Made by a program: the position numbers and the translations under genes | The notes under the pieces: generated by a model | What the model was told of the DNA's origin: nothing | Databases searched by the model: none | The model's input: the letters and a program-made list of their open reading frames with translations, nothing else | Shown: positions 9,501-16,855 of the stretch, piece after piece | Numbering within the stretch: position 1 is the first letter of the stretch | Layout of the letters: each line of letters begins with the position of its first letter | NCBI RefSeq assembly: GCF_900110125.1 | Contig: NZ_FOCN01000001.1 | Location: 372,001 to 436,000 of the forward strand | From: Cryobacterium luteum | GTDB taxonomy: Bacteria > Actinomycetota > Actinomycetes > Actinomycetales > Microbacteriaceae | Length of the DNA stretch: 64,000 nt | Direction: 5' to 3'

Positions 9501-10174
9501 ATGTCGAGGTTGATGAACTTCGGGGTAGCGGATGCCGCTGCGAACTCGAACAGCGGCGTCAGGCGTTCGATCACGCGGGCAACGGTCTCGTCGAAGGCCC
9601 ACATCGACAGCTGGCTGGCGATGGACGACACCTTGATCGAGACGTAGTCCACGTCGGGGCGTTCGAGGATGCGCCTGGTGCCCTCGAGGCGTTCGAGCGC
9701 TTCTTTCTCGCCGAGCACGGACTCGCCGAGCAGGTTGATATTGAGGCGGTTGCCGCCCTCTTTCAGGTGCGCGAGCGCCGGGCCGAGCTTGTCGGGGGTC
9801 GCGTCAACGACGAGGTGACCGACCATCTGGCGCAGCACGGTGCGGGCGGCGGGAATGACGACCCAGGGCAGCACCGGTCCGAGAATCCCGCCGAGCCCGA
9901 TGGCCGCCCGCATGGGCGGCGGCAGAAAGCCGGGTGCCTTCTTGGCCACCTTGGCCAGGCTGTAGCCGGCGACCATCTTGTCTTCGGGGCGCATGACGCC
10001 GTCAACGAAGCCCACCGTGAAGTCCAGGCCGTTCGGGTCCTTCAGCACGCCGGCGAGCCGCTCGGCCGCGGCATCCGCTGGGATGGTGGCGCTTTCGTCG
10101 AGCCATTTCTTGACGAGCGTGACGACCTCCGAACTGAAATCCTCGTTGGCGGGACGGGTGGAGGCGTTGGTCAT
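6593..10174 (-). CDS. putA: Bifunctional proline dehydrogenase / P5C dehydrogenase
   Basis: A protein of 1193 residues that oxidises proline to glutamate in two steps. The FAD-dependent proline dehydrogenase barrel occupies about 1-460 (for example VRLVKGANLAMEH, and YLIRRLEENASQENF near its end). The aldehyde dehydrogenase domain spans about 510-1000, with PWNFPTAIPAGG for NAD binding, the Glu in LAETSGKN near 746 and the catalytic Cys in GQKCSAAS near 778. The last 180 residues or so are a C-terminal extension. There is no ribbon-helix-helix DNA-binding domain, so regulation is probably by the divergent LysR gene. The ATG at 10174 is preferred over GTG 10180 because TAGTCT (complement of 10182-10187) sits 7 nt upstream, suggesting a leaderless mRNA. 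Confidence 0.95.
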   Translation of the reverse strand: MTNASTRPANEDFSSEVVTLVKKWLDESATIPADAAAERLAGVLKDPNGLDFTVGFVDGVMRPEDKMVAGYSLAKVAKKAPGFLPPPMRAAIGLGGILGPVLPWVVIPAARTVLRQMVGHLVVDATPDKLGPALAHLKEGGNRLNINLLGESVLGEKEALERLEGTRRILERPDVDYVSIKVSSIASQLSMWAFDETVARVIERLTPLFEFAAASATPKFINLDMEEYRDLDLTIAVFEGLLDQPQLAQLEAGIVLQAYLPDALSAIQGLTHWAQNRRAAGGAPIKVRLVKGANLAMEHVDAAVHDWPLATFSSKQESDTNYKRVLNWALTPQNTDAVKLGIAGHNLFDVAWAHLLSVARGVDDRVEFEMLLGMATGQAQAVRKDVGQLLLYTPVVDPAQFDVAISYLIRRLEENASQENFMSAVFELTSNPELFNREKARFQASLDALDDVVPTPNRVQDRSSSYDLDRLAAAHTDARSQGVETASDVDPQLTSALLGITRGSVPLQSSFHNEPDTDPSLPANRAWGRRILARADASVLGTATIEAAAVPDEAALGTIIDGVLEAGAAWGQKTGAERAAVLHRAGLALAANRDRLIEVMASECGKTIAEGDAEVSEAVDFAHYYAERAKDLDRVQGAIFVPSKLIVVTPPWNFPTAIPAGGMLAALASGAGVVVKPATVAQRTGAVVVEALWEAGIPRELLALVNLPHRDLGAKLIAHPAVNRVILTGGYETAELFRSFRQDLPLLAETSGKNAIIVTPSADFDLAAADVVKSAFGHAGQKCSAASLVILVGSVAKSERFLGQLVDAATSIRVGPASDPVTQMGPIMMPAADKLLHALTTLGAEEKWLVEPKQLDETGKLWSPGIRTGVAPGSYFHLTEFFGPVLGVMHARNLEEAIRLQNAVDFGLTTGLHSLDADELALWVDTVEAGNLYVNRGITGAIVQRQPFGGWKRSAVGAGTKAGGPNYLLGLGSWVNEPGRNSSTLHLRGLEQRVTDIIEASQPFLDYADFDVLRRSAVSDALAWREEFNVVRDATDLGVERNLFRYRALPVTVRLTETGTLAQLLRVIAAATLSTSRFDVSSTVPVPPAVRNILAEREIPVVVESDEEWLTRARSGGITTSRVRLIGGDPVLGARQAASALAEALSGSPDIAVFSNAVTQAGRIEVLPFLREQAISITAHRFGNPSTLSEGVI

Positions 10175-10181
10175 GGTCACG

Positions 10182-10187
10182 AGACTA
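10182..10187 (-). promoter_or_regulatory. -10 box of putA (TAGTCT, 7 nt before ATG)
   Basis: TAGTCT read on the minus strand lies 7 nt upstream of the putA ATG and there is no Shine-Dalgarno site, as expected for a leaderless transcript. An additional upstream promoter in the AT-rich operator region is possible. Confidence 0.5.
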
Positions 10188-10240
10188 GTCTTTCGTTCGC
10201 GGATGGGTTGCTCTGGTGGTTCAAGTCTGGGGCCAGCCTA

Positions 10241-10289
10241 TATTTAGCAAAAGCAATTGTTTATGCATAATATTCGTTAGAATTTCTAA
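10241..10289. promoter_or_regulatory. AT-rich putA/lysR operator-promoter region
   Basis: A sharp AT-rich island between divergent putA and lysR. It contains two perfect palindromes: TTATGCATAA (10261-10270) and TTAGAA-T-TTCTAA (10277-10289). The latter is a T-N11-A LysR-box shape. A plus-strand promoter can be drawn for lysR: TTTAGC (10243-10248), 17-base spacer, CATAAT (10266-10271). Binding by the LysR protein would cover both genes (inference). Confidence 0.6.
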
Positions 10290-10331
10290 TGATTTGGTTT
10301 CCGGGACGGCGAACGGTGTAAGGGGCGACGC

Positions 10332-11291
10332 ATGCTGGATGTCAGGCGCCTGCGGCTGCTGCGCGAACTGAAGATTCGCGGCACCCTCGCCGGGGTCGCT
10401 ACGGCGCTCGCCTACAGCCCCTCGGCGGTGTCGCAGCAGCTTGCCCTGCTGGAAAAAGAGGCCGGCGTCGTGCTGCTCAAGAAGGTGGGCCGCCGGGTGC
10501 AGCTCACCCAGCAGGCCGAGATTCTGGTCGAGCACACCACCCACCTGCTGGAACGGCTCGAGCTCGCCGAAGCCGACCTGCGCGCGAGCACGACGACCGT
10601 GTCGGGCACCGTGCGGGTGGCCGTGTTTCAATCGGCGGCCCTCGCGGTGATTCCACGGGCGCTCACGCTGCTGGCCGAGGACTTTCCGGCGCTGCGGGTG
10701 GAGGTGACCGAGCGGGAGCCCGAGCGCGGTCTGTTCGAGGTCGCCGCGCGCGACTTCGACCTGGTGCTCGCCGAGCAGTACCCCGGCCACACCCGCGCGC
10801 ACTGGCCCGACCTTGACCGGATCAACCTCGCGACGGATGCGCTGCGGCTCGCGGTGCCGCCGGCGGGCACCGAGCGGGTCACCGCGGCGACCCTCGAAGA
10901 GACCGCCGGGCTGCCGTGGGTGATGGAACCGGTCGGCACCGCGTCCCGGCAGTGGGCCACGCAGCTCTGCCGCTCGGCCGGGTTCGAACCCGACGTGCGG
11001 TTCGAGACCGCCGACCTGATCGCGCACATCCGCTTGATCGAATCGGGCAACGCCGTGGGAATCCTGCCCGACCTGGTCTGGGCCGGGCGCATGCCGGCCG
11101 TGCAGCTGCACGACCTTCCGGGCACCCCGCACCGCACGCTGTTCTCGGCCGCGCGGCGGTCGAGTGCAGAGCGTCCGGGGGTGGTCGCGGTGCGCGGCGC
11201 CCTCGACCGCGCGGTGAGCAAGGTCGCCAAGCCCACCGAGTCCGACCCGCTCGAGCCGCCGCGCCCATTCGAGCCCCTCGCGCCGGTCTAG
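10332..11291 (+). CDS. LysR-family regulator, probable controller of putA
   Basis: A 319-residue LysR-type transcription factor. Residues about 1-60 hold the winged helix-turn-helix (GTLAGVATALAYSPSAVSQQLALLEKEAG), followed by a linker helix and a periplasmic-binding-protein-like effector domain (from about 92, GTVRVAVFQSAA). A Shine-Dalgarno stretch AAGGGG precedes the ATG by about 6 nt. It is transcribed away from putA and shares its operator region, the classic layout for a LysR protein that activates its neighbour in response to the substrate, here perhaps proline or P5C (inference). Confidence 0.85.
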   Translation: MLDVRRLRLLRELKIRGTLAGVATALAYSPSAVSQQLALLEKEAGVVLLKKVGRRVQLTQQAEILVEHTTHLLERLELAEADLRASTTTVSGTVRVAVFQSAALAVIPRALTLLAEDFPALRVEVTEREPERGLFEVAARDFDLVLAEQYPGHTRAHWPDLDRINLATDALRLAVPPAGTERVTAATLEETAGLPWVMEPVGTASRQWATQLCRSAGFEPDVRFETADLIAHIRLIESGNAVGILPDLVWAGRMPAVQLHDLPGTPHRTLFSAARRSSAERPGVVAVRGALDRAVSKVAKPTESDPLEPPRPFEPLAPV

Positions 11292-11300
11292 CCGGGTCAG

Positions 11301-11340
11301 TTTGGGGCCGAGTTGGCACATTTTGCCGACTTTTCGGGCC
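11301..11340. terminator. Hairpin downstream of lysR, related to repeat family A/B
   Basis: GGGGCCGAGTTGGCA (11304-11318) can pair with TGCCGAC...TCGGGCCC (11324-11340) just after the lysR stop. The left arm resembles the unit of the composite repeats at 5.2 and 36.1 kb (GGRGCCRA...TTGGCA), so this may be a degenerate single copy. It could act as a terminator, but no U tract follows. Confidence 0.5.
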
Positions 11341-11368
11341 CTGGCACCCGGTTGCCCCGCTCCCCCGG

Positions 11369-11464
11369 TGGCTAATTCAGGAAAATCACCAGCCGACGAG
11401 CCCCAAACTCCTGAACCAGTGCGGCAGCCCGGTGCGCGGTCGGCAGGATTTCCTGAATTAGCCA
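11369..11464. repeat. Inverted repeat TGGCTAATTCAGGAAA
   Basis: A perfect 16-base arm TGGCTAATTCAGGAAA (11369-11384) recurs inverted at 11449-11464, 64 bases apart. With one-base indels the arms extend outward (CCCCG) and inward (ATC). No open reading frame is between them. It lies just before the FAD oxidoreductase promoter. Confidence 0.8.
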
Positions 11465-11487
11465 CGGGGCGATGAGGAGACGCTCGC

Positions 11488-11493
11488 TAGGCT
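11488..11493 (+). promoter_or_regulatory. -10 box TAGGCT, leaderless start of the FAD oxidoreductase
   Basis: TAGGCT followed by exactly 6 nt and the ATG at 11500, with no Shine-Dalgarno site. Confidence 0.6.
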
Positions 11494-11499
11494 CTGGCC

Positions 11500-13074
11500 A
11501 TGAGCGAACCTACACACGACGTCGTGATTCTCGGGGGCGGCCACAACGGCCTCGTCGCCGCCGCCTACCTGGCCCAGGCCGGGCGCAGCGTGGTGGTACT
11601 CGAGCGCGAGGCGCAGGTCGGCGGCGCCGCCATTTCAGCGGATGCCTTCCCCGGCACGGGTGCGCGCCTCTCGCGCTACTCCTACCTCGTCAGCCTGCTG
11701 CCCACGAGAATCATTCGCGAGCTGGGGCTCGACATCGAGCTGACGCGGCGTCGATACTCGTCGTATACGCCGGGGCGCTCGGCTGCCGGACTGCTCGTGG
11801 ACCACGAAGACGCCGACGCGACCCGAGCCTCGTTCGCGCGCATGGGTGCCGCAGCCGATTTCAAGGCCTGGACCGCCTTCTACGACGACACCGCCCGCCT
11901 GGCCCGGGCGGTGTTTCCGACGGTGTGTGAACCGCTGCTCACCCGCTCGGAGGCCCGGCGGCTGGTCGGCGACGATGCACTCTGGAATTCTTTGATCGAG
12001 CGGCCGCTCGGCGAGGTAATCTCCGACCGGTTCGACAACGATCTGGTGCGCGGCGTCGTCGCCTCCGACGGCCTGATCGGCACGTTCACAAGCCTCACCA
12101 ATCCGAGCCTCGACGCCAACCGTTGCTTTCTGTACCACGTGATCGGCAACGGCACCGGAGACTGGGACGTACCGATCGGGGGGATGGGCGCCGTGACCGG
12201 GGCGCTCGAACGGGCGGCGCACAGCGCCGGCGCTCGTCTCAACGTCGGCGCCGACGTCGAGTCCCTCACTGCCGACGGCGTGGTGACCTACCGGCAGCAC
12301 GGGCGGCTGCAAACTGTGACCGGAGGCGTGGTGCTGGCGAACGTGGCGCCGTGGGTGCTGCAGGGTTTGCTGGCCGCGGGCGGGGCATCCGCTTCTTCGC
12401 CGGCCCAACCGAAGCCGGAAGGCGCGCAGGTAAAGGTCAACCTGCTGCTCACCCGGCTGCCGCGCTTGAAGGACGCGAGCGTGTCTCCCGAAGCGGCCTT
12501 CGGCGGCACCTTTCATATCAATGAGTCCTACGAGCAGCTGCAGACCGCGTTCGCGCAGGCTCTGGCCGGCGAGATTCCGAGCGTGCTGCCGTGCGAAATC
12601 TACTGCCATTCGCTGACGGATCCGAGCATTCTGCCGCCCGAGCTCGCCGCGACCGGGGCGCACACCCTCACCGTGTTCGCGCTGCACACCCCGAATCGGG
12701 CGCTTTCCGAGGGCAATAACACGTCGATGCGGGCCCAGCTGCAGGCCGCCGTGCTGACCTCGCTCAACTCGGTGCTCGCCGAACCGATCGAAGCACTGCT
12801 GATGACGGATGCCGACGGTCACCCCTGCATCGAAACCAAGACCACCCTCGATCTCGAGCATGCCCTCAACCTGCCCGGCGGCAACATCTTTCACGGGCCC
12901 CTCTCGTGGCCGTTCCTCGACGACGATGCGCCGCGCGACACGCCCGCCGAGCGCTGGGGAGTCGCCACCGAGCATGCTCGCATTCTGATCTGCGGGGCCG
13001 GAGCACGGCGCGGCGGCGGGGTCAGCGGGCTTGGCGGCCACAACGCCGCCATGGCCGTTTTGGAGGGGTCCTGA
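11500..13074 (+). CDS. Phytoene desaturase-like FAD-dependent oxidoreductase
   Basis: A 524-residue flavoprotein. The N-terminal Rossmann motif is VILGGGHNGLVAAAYLAQAG, followed by VLEREAQVGGAA, the typical CrtI/PYROXD2-type FAD site. The C-terminal FAD-contact region is GAGARRGGGVSGLGGHNAA. Members of this family are often annotated as carotenoid dehydrogenases, but no other carotenoid gene is nearby, and sequence features fit the broader PYROXD2-like branch of unknown substrate. Leaderless start at ATG 11500. It stands alone, with SRPBCC and SDR-like genes following on separate signals. Confidence 0.85.
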   Translation: MSEPTHDVVILGGGHNGLVAAAYLAQAGRSVVVLEREAQVGGAAISADAFPGTGARLSRYSYLVSLLPTRIIRELGLDIELTRRRYSSYTPGRSAAGLLVDHEDADATRASFARMGAAADFKAWTAFYDDTARLARAVFPTVCEPLLTRSEARRLVGDDALWNSLIERPLGEVISDRFDNDLVRGVVASDGLIGTFTSLTNPSLDANRCFLYHVIGNGTGDWDVPIGGMGAVTGALERAAHSAGARLNVGADVESLTADGVVTYRQHGRLQTVTGGVVLANVAPWVLQGLLAAGGASASSPAQPKPEGAQVKVNLLLTRLPRLKDASVSPEAAFGGTFHINESYEQLQTAFAQALAGEIPSVLPCEIYCHSLTDPSILPPELAATGAHTLTVFALHTPNRALSEGNNTSMRAQLQAAVLTSLNSVLAEPIEALLMTDADGHPCIETKTTLDLEHALNLPGGNIFHGPLSWPFLDDDAPRDTPAERWGVATEHARILICGAGARRGGGVSGLGGHNAAMAVLEGS

Positions 13075-13145
13075 CGTATAGCCGAGGGGCCCAATAGGGC
13101 CTAGCCTGAGTTAAGACTCGCGTTTCACTCACAGTGGAGGTCACC

Positions 13146-13652
13146 ATGTCAGCCAAGCCCACCGGGCGCCTCGTTCACCGCGAAGACGGCCTGTATCTCA
13201 TGCTGAATCGGTTGTTCAATGCGCCGATCGAACAGGTCTGGGCCAGCCTGACCCGGCCGGCCGAGCTCGAGAAGTGGATCGGCACCTATACCGGCTCGCC
13301 GGCGACCGGAGCGGTCAAATTCAAGATGACGGCGGAGCCGGACGCCAAATGGGAGTACGTGAGTATTCGCGAATGCCAGGCTCCGCATCGGTTCAACGGC
13401 GATTTCGGCGAGGGCGAGGACTCCTGGCGCGCGCTGTTCCACCTGGTCGAGGGCGACGGCATGACGAACCTCACGTTCGGGCAACGCTTACGCTCTGCGT
13501 CTGAGGCCGCCACGGTCGGGCCGGGCTGGGACTACTACCTCGATCGCCTGGTCGCCTCGCGGGCCGGTCTGTTACTGCCGGAGTGGGAGCACTACTACCC
13601 CGCGCACGCCCAGTTCTACAAGGACCTCATCGTTCCGGTGCGTACCGCCTGA
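13146..13652 (+). CDS. SRPBCC / AHSA1-domain protein
   Basis: A 168-residue protein with the START-like fold typical of activator-of-Hsp90-homology (AHSA1) proteins: RLFNAPIEQVWASLTRPAELEKWIG near the N-terminus and a conserved C-terminal helix (GPGWDYYLDRLVASRAG). Such proteins bind small hydrophobic ligands; the ligand here is unknown. The ATG at 13146 is preceded by GGAGG at 5 nt, so the in-frame GTG at 13134 is not the start. It faces the SDR-like gene and ends 4 bases before it. Confidence 0.85.
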   Translation: MSAKPTGRLVHREDGLYLMLNRLFNAPIEQVWASLTRPAELEKWIGTYTGSPATGAVKFKMTAEPDAKWEYVSIRECQAPHRFNGDFGEGEDSWRALFHLVEGDGMTNLTFGQRLRSASEAATVGPGWDYYLDRLVASRAGLLLPEWEHYYPAHAQFYKDLIVPVRTA

Positions 13653-13656
13653 CCGG

Positions 13657-14577
13657 TCACTTCGTGCTGCGATAACTCTCGGCAGTGGTGATAAGCGCCT
13701 CGTGCCATGGCGTAGCGGTCACTCCGAGTTCACGCTGCGTCTCGGTGGAATCGATGACGAACGGCACGACGAACTGGTAACTCGAGGCCCACACCTCGTG
13801 CATGAGCGGGTTGACCACGCCGAGCGAGCGCAGCAGCCACTGCGGATACCCGGAGACCTTCGCCCGCGAGCCGTACTGGTGATTGAGCTGCCCGGCGATG
13901 TCTGAGCGGCTGACGCTTGCACTGGGAACGTGCCAGATTCGGCCCCAGTCACCGGTGTAATCCGCAGCGGCGATGAGGGTGGTCACGATGTCGGGCAGGT
14001 AGCTCCAACTGTGCGCGAGCTGTGGTTTGCCCACGACATGAGCTGTTTTCGAGCGCCGCACCGCGGTGAAGAAGGTCTCACCGAGGTGCGCGGTGCCGGT
14101 GGCTCCCGGCCCGAAGTAGTCGCTCGCCCGCACCTCGACGGCCTGAATGTGGCCGGCATCGTGGGCGGCGCGCAGCTTCGCCCACCCGGCCCGGCGAACG
14201 AGTCCCTTGGTCTCCGTCGTGGTTTCCGGGGAGTGTTCGGTCATGGCCCCGGTCGGGGACCCGTACGGATAGAGATTGCCCATGACTACGATGCGTGCGC
14301 CCGAAGCGGATGCCGCCGCGATCGCCGCGTCGTAGATGGGCGGCCACTGCGCCGCCCAATCGGTGTAGGGCGGATTCGTGCAGAGAAAGATGGTGGAGGC
14401 ATGCGCTGCTGCGCGGGGAAAGTCAACCGGATCACTCGCGTCCAACACCCGAGTCGTGGCTCCGGCGACGGCGGAGCCGGACCGGGTCGCAATGGTCACA
14501 GTGTCGCCGCGCGCAACGAGGCGTTCAGCGAGCGGTCGGCCGATCAGGCCGGCTCCGACAACGAGGTGTGTGTTCAT
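13657..14577 (-). CDS. NAD(P)-binding SDR/epimerase-like protein
   Basis: A 306-residue extended-SDR-like protein with a nucleotide site LVVGAGLIGRPLAERLVARG at the N-terminus. The region around MGNLYPYGSPTGAM replaces the usual YxxxK, as in atypical NAD-dependent epimerases. A substrate-binding half follows (WSYLPDIVTTLIAAADY). Substrate unknown. The ATG at 14577 (giving MNTHLVVGAG) is preferred to one three codons upstream because the nucleotide-binding strand normally begins within five residues. It converges on the SRPBCC gene. Confidence 0.75.
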   Translation of the reverse strand: MNTHLVVGAGLIGRPLAERLVARGDTVTIATRSGSAVAGATTRVLDASDPVDFPRAAAHASTIFLCTNPPYTDWAAQWPPIYDAAIAAASASGARIVVMGNLYPYGSPTGAMTEHSPETTTETKGLVRRAGWAKLRAAHDAGHIQAVEVRASDYFGPGATGTAHLGETFFTAVRRSKTAHVVGKPQLAHSWSYLPDIVTTLIAAADYTGDWGRIWHVPSASVSRSDIAGQLNHQYGSRAKVSGYPQWLLRSLGVVNPLMHEVWASSYQFVVPFVIDSTETQRELGVTATPWHEALITTAESYRSTK

Positions 14578-14791
14578 GGGGTCCATTCGCTTCGCCTGTC
14601 ACAGTGGTCTGTTCTCGGCGAGTCTGACAGACAAGCGGTGCTCCGTACCGTCTTTTGCCACATGATCCATCAGGAATCGCCCGAGTGCGAAGTCATAGTT
14701 AATTCCGAATTTCTGTCAGTTTATTGCTGAGATTCTCTCGCGTTTAGGGGTGGTGTGCGGTAGAATTGTGGGTGAAGGAGGCACCGTCGCC
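14578..14791. other. Intergenic region, divergent promoters
   Basis: Divergent upstream region of the SDR-like gene and the HNH/DUF222 remnant. The right half is AT-rich (about 14695-14730). A TAGAAT (14761-14766) lies upstream of the Shine-Dalgarno site AGGAGG (14776-14781) of the HNH gene and may be its -10. No hairpin or repeat of note. Confidence 0.4.
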
Positions 14792-15472
14792 ATGACCCTC
14801 ACCGCCCCGCCCGCCGCAGCCGGTCCCGTGCCGGAGGGTTCCCGGGTTGAGGCGGTCGCTCAGGCCGGTGCCCTTCTGGCGGCGGCGTTTGACGGTGTGA
14901 CCTTTGGGTACTTCGACGATGCTGAGGCCATCGCGGTGCTGGCGGCACTCGAGGGTCTCGGTCGTAAGCTCGATGGGGCCAGACTACGTTCCACCACCGA
15001 CCTCCAGGCAGGCCGCGGCGTCGGCTGGATCGACGGCATCGACGCGCCCATCTCGATGCGACGGGTCAAGGAAACCATCTGCACCGGCGGCTCCCAACAC
15101 GTCATCTTCGGCGAGAACGGCGCCATGCTCTACCTCGGCGAGACGGTGCGCCGCTTCGCCCCCAAACAACGCGCCGCCATCGCCGCCCGCGACGGCGGCT
15201 GCATCATCCCCGGCTGCACCATCCCCGCCCGCTGGACCGAAGTGCACGACATCATCCCCGCCGGCAAGGGCGGACCAACCAACGTCGACACCGGAACAAA
15301 TTTGTGCTGGTTTCATCACCACACCATCGACACCAACGGCTGGCAGATCCGCATGATCAACGGCCGACCCCAGGTACGCGGCCCACTGCTCTGGGACCCC
15401 ACCCAAACCTGGCGGCCAGCCCACACCCACCGCGCCAACACCCCCAGCCCCGAACCACCCTGGCGCACCTAG
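14792..15472 (+). pseudogene. DUF222/13E12-type HNH endonuclease with internal deletion
   Basis: A 226-residue frame. The first about 65 residues match the N-terminus of actinobacterial DUF222 (13E12 repeat) proteins and are joined directly, near TTDLQAGRGVG, to the C-terminal HNH part; intact relatives are about 400-500 residues, so most of DUF222 is missing. The HNH region has the Cys pair DGGCIIPGC, then VHDIIPAGKGG and LCWFHHH. The usual HH of the first motif reads HD, removing the expected catalytic or metal His. A good Shine-Dalgarno site (AGGAGG) and intact frame mean that it may still be translated. Its second half is strongly C-rich on the coding strand. It is most likely a degenerate copy of a multicopy family. 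Confidence 0.75.
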
Positions 15473-15513
15473 AACTACTCGTTGCTCGGTGAGCGCTTCC
15501 CAATCAGCAGAGG

Positions 15514-16077
15514 TTAGTGCCAAATGCTGGGCGCGGGAGCTCGCGTGGCGGGGGCAGCGGCATTGCGACTCCACTCGAGCAGCCACTCGGGAACACTCAC
15601 GCCGTCGGGGGCGACACCGATCGCCTCGAGCAGCTCGTCGATTGTCACGACGCCGCCGGTGCGCTTGAGAAAGCGGCCGCGGATGTAGCCGTGAGAATAG
15701 ATTTCCAACACACCTTCGGCATCCGGTCGCACGAAGCGTTGCTCGACATAAACGGCCTTCTCGTCGAAACCGAGGATGCGCGACTCCACCGTGAACTTCT
15801 GGCCAAGCGTGAGCGACTTGCGAAAGCTGATGGTCTCGGAGACCACCACGGGATACCAGCCGCGCTGCTGGAAGATGGCCCAGACGCCGGTGCGGTGCAG
15901 CATGTCAAAACGAGCCACGTCCATGATCGACAGGTAGACGCCGTTGTTCATGTGCCGCAGGATGTCCAGGTCGGTGGGCATCGTCACGAAATTGGTGCGC
16001 ACCACGTCGAAATGACCGAGGCGCGGCCCGAACTTCGAGAGCAGGGCGTGGAGGAGGGTTCGAAAGATCATATGCAC
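15514..16077 (-). CDS. Acyl-CoA thioesterase-like hotdog protein (Them6/4HBT_2)
   Basis: A 187-residue hotdog-fold protein. The signature is DLDILRHMNNGVYLSIMDVARFDML, close to 4-hydroxybenzoyl-CoA thioesterase-type and Them6 proteins, followed by the beta-strand SETISFRKSLTLGQKF. It probably hydrolyses or binds acyl-CoA; the specific substrate is unknown. The GTG at 16077 is favoured because TAGCAT (complement of 16084-16089) sits exactly 6 nt upstream (leaderless); the ATG at 16071 is an alternative. It is divergent from the LysE gene. Confidence 0.8.
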   Translation of the reverse strand: MHMIFRTLLHALLSKFGPRLGHFDVVRTNFVTMPTDLDILRHMNNGVYLSIMDVARFDMLHRTGVWAIFQQRGWYPVVVSETISFRKSLTLGQKFTVESRILGFDEKAVYVEQRFVRPDAEGVLEIYSHGYIRGRFLKRTGGVVTIDELLEAIGVAPDGVSVPEWLLEWSRNAAAPATRAPAPSIWH

Positions 16078-16083
16078 ACCCCG

Positions 16084-16089
16084 ATGCTA
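16084..16089 (-). promoter_or_regulatory. -10 box TAGCAT, leaderless start of thioesterase gene
   Basis: On the minus strand TAGCAT is followed by 6 nt and GTG (16077). No Shine-Dalgarno site. Confidence 0.55.
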
Positions 16090-16180
16090 ACGAAGTCGAC
16101 TCGCGCGGCGGCATCGGTTGTGGGTGAGCGCCAGCATCCGCTGCCTGAGCGGGACGCACGTGCACGATGTGCCACAGGTC

Positions 16181-16186
16181 TACCAT
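16181..16186 (+). promoter_or_regulatory. -10 box TACCAT, leaderless start of lysE-like gene
   Basis: TACCAT is followed by 6 nt and ATG (16193). No Shine-Dalgarno site. Confidence 0.55.
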
Positions 16187-16192
16187 TCAAGA

Positions 16193-16831
16193 ATGGTTTC
16201 CCTGCCCACCCTGCTGACGTTCGCACTCGCATCGATCGCGCTCATCGTCATTCCCGGTCCGACCGTGCTGTTCGTGATCGGGCGATCGCTCGCCCTCGGC
16301 CGGCTAGGCGGGTTTCTCAGCGTGCTCGGCAATGCCCTCGGGCTGATTCCGGTGATCCTCGCGGTTTCGCTCGGGCTCGGTGCCATCGTGACCCAGTCGG
16401 TGCTGCTGTTCACGATCGTGAAGTTCGTCGGCGCGGCCTACATCATCTATCTGGGGGTACAGGCGATCCGCTCACGGCGCACGGCCGCCCAGCTGAGCGA
16501 GGCCCGCGTGACCGGCAAGACCAAGTGGCGGCTCGTGCTCGAGGGATTCGTCGTGGGGCTGAGCAACCCCAAATCGCTCGTGTTCTTCATTGCGGTGCTG
16601 CCGCAGTTCGTGAACTACCGGGCCGGGGATGTGCCGCTGCAGCTCGCGGTGCTCGGGCTGGTGTTCGTGGTGCTCGCCCTGCTCGGCGACAGCACCTGGG
16701 CCCTCGCGGCCGGCACCGCCCGGGCCTGGTTCGCCCAGTCGCCGAAGCGCATCGAGAACCTGTCGTCGGCCGGCGGCGTCATGATGATCGGCCTCGGCGG
16801 GGTGCTCGCCGCGACCGGCGCGCGGTCCTGA
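16193..16831 (+). CDS. LysE/RhtB-family amino-acid exporter
   Basis: A 212-residue membrane protein with six hydrophobic segments. The family signature is IVIPGPTVLFVIGRSLALGRLGG near the N-terminus, with GLSNPKSLVFFIAVLPQFV in the middle. LysE/RhtB proteins export amino acids or their analogues in exchange for protons; the substrate cannot be told from sequence. The ATG at 16193 gives a leaderless mRNA; the earlier in-frame codons at 16118 onward encode non-conserved sequence. It converges on the esterase gene. Confidence 0.85.
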   Translation: MVSLPTLLTFALASIALIVIPGPTVLFVIGRSLALGRLGGFLSVLGNALGLIPVILAVSLGLGAIVTQSVLLFTIVKFVGAAYIIYLGVQAIRSRRTAAQLSEARVTGKTKWRLVLEGFVVGLSNPKSLVFFIAVLPQFVNYRAGDVPLQLAVLGLVFVVLALLGDSTWALAAGTARAWFAQSPKRIENLSSAGGVMMIGLGGVLAATGARS

Positions 16832-16855
16832 CCGCCCCATTCACAACCGACCGAT

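Noticed and set aside
10978-10992. tRNA-like T-loop sequence GGGTTCGAACCC
   Set aside because: It lies inside the lysR coding sequence with no cloverleaf partners around it. I found no tRNA or rRNA gene in the window.
11500-13074. Carotenoid biosynthesis locus
   Set aside because: The FAD protein resembles phytoene desaturases, but no crtB, crtE or cyclase is nearby and the family includes many non-carotenoid enzymes.
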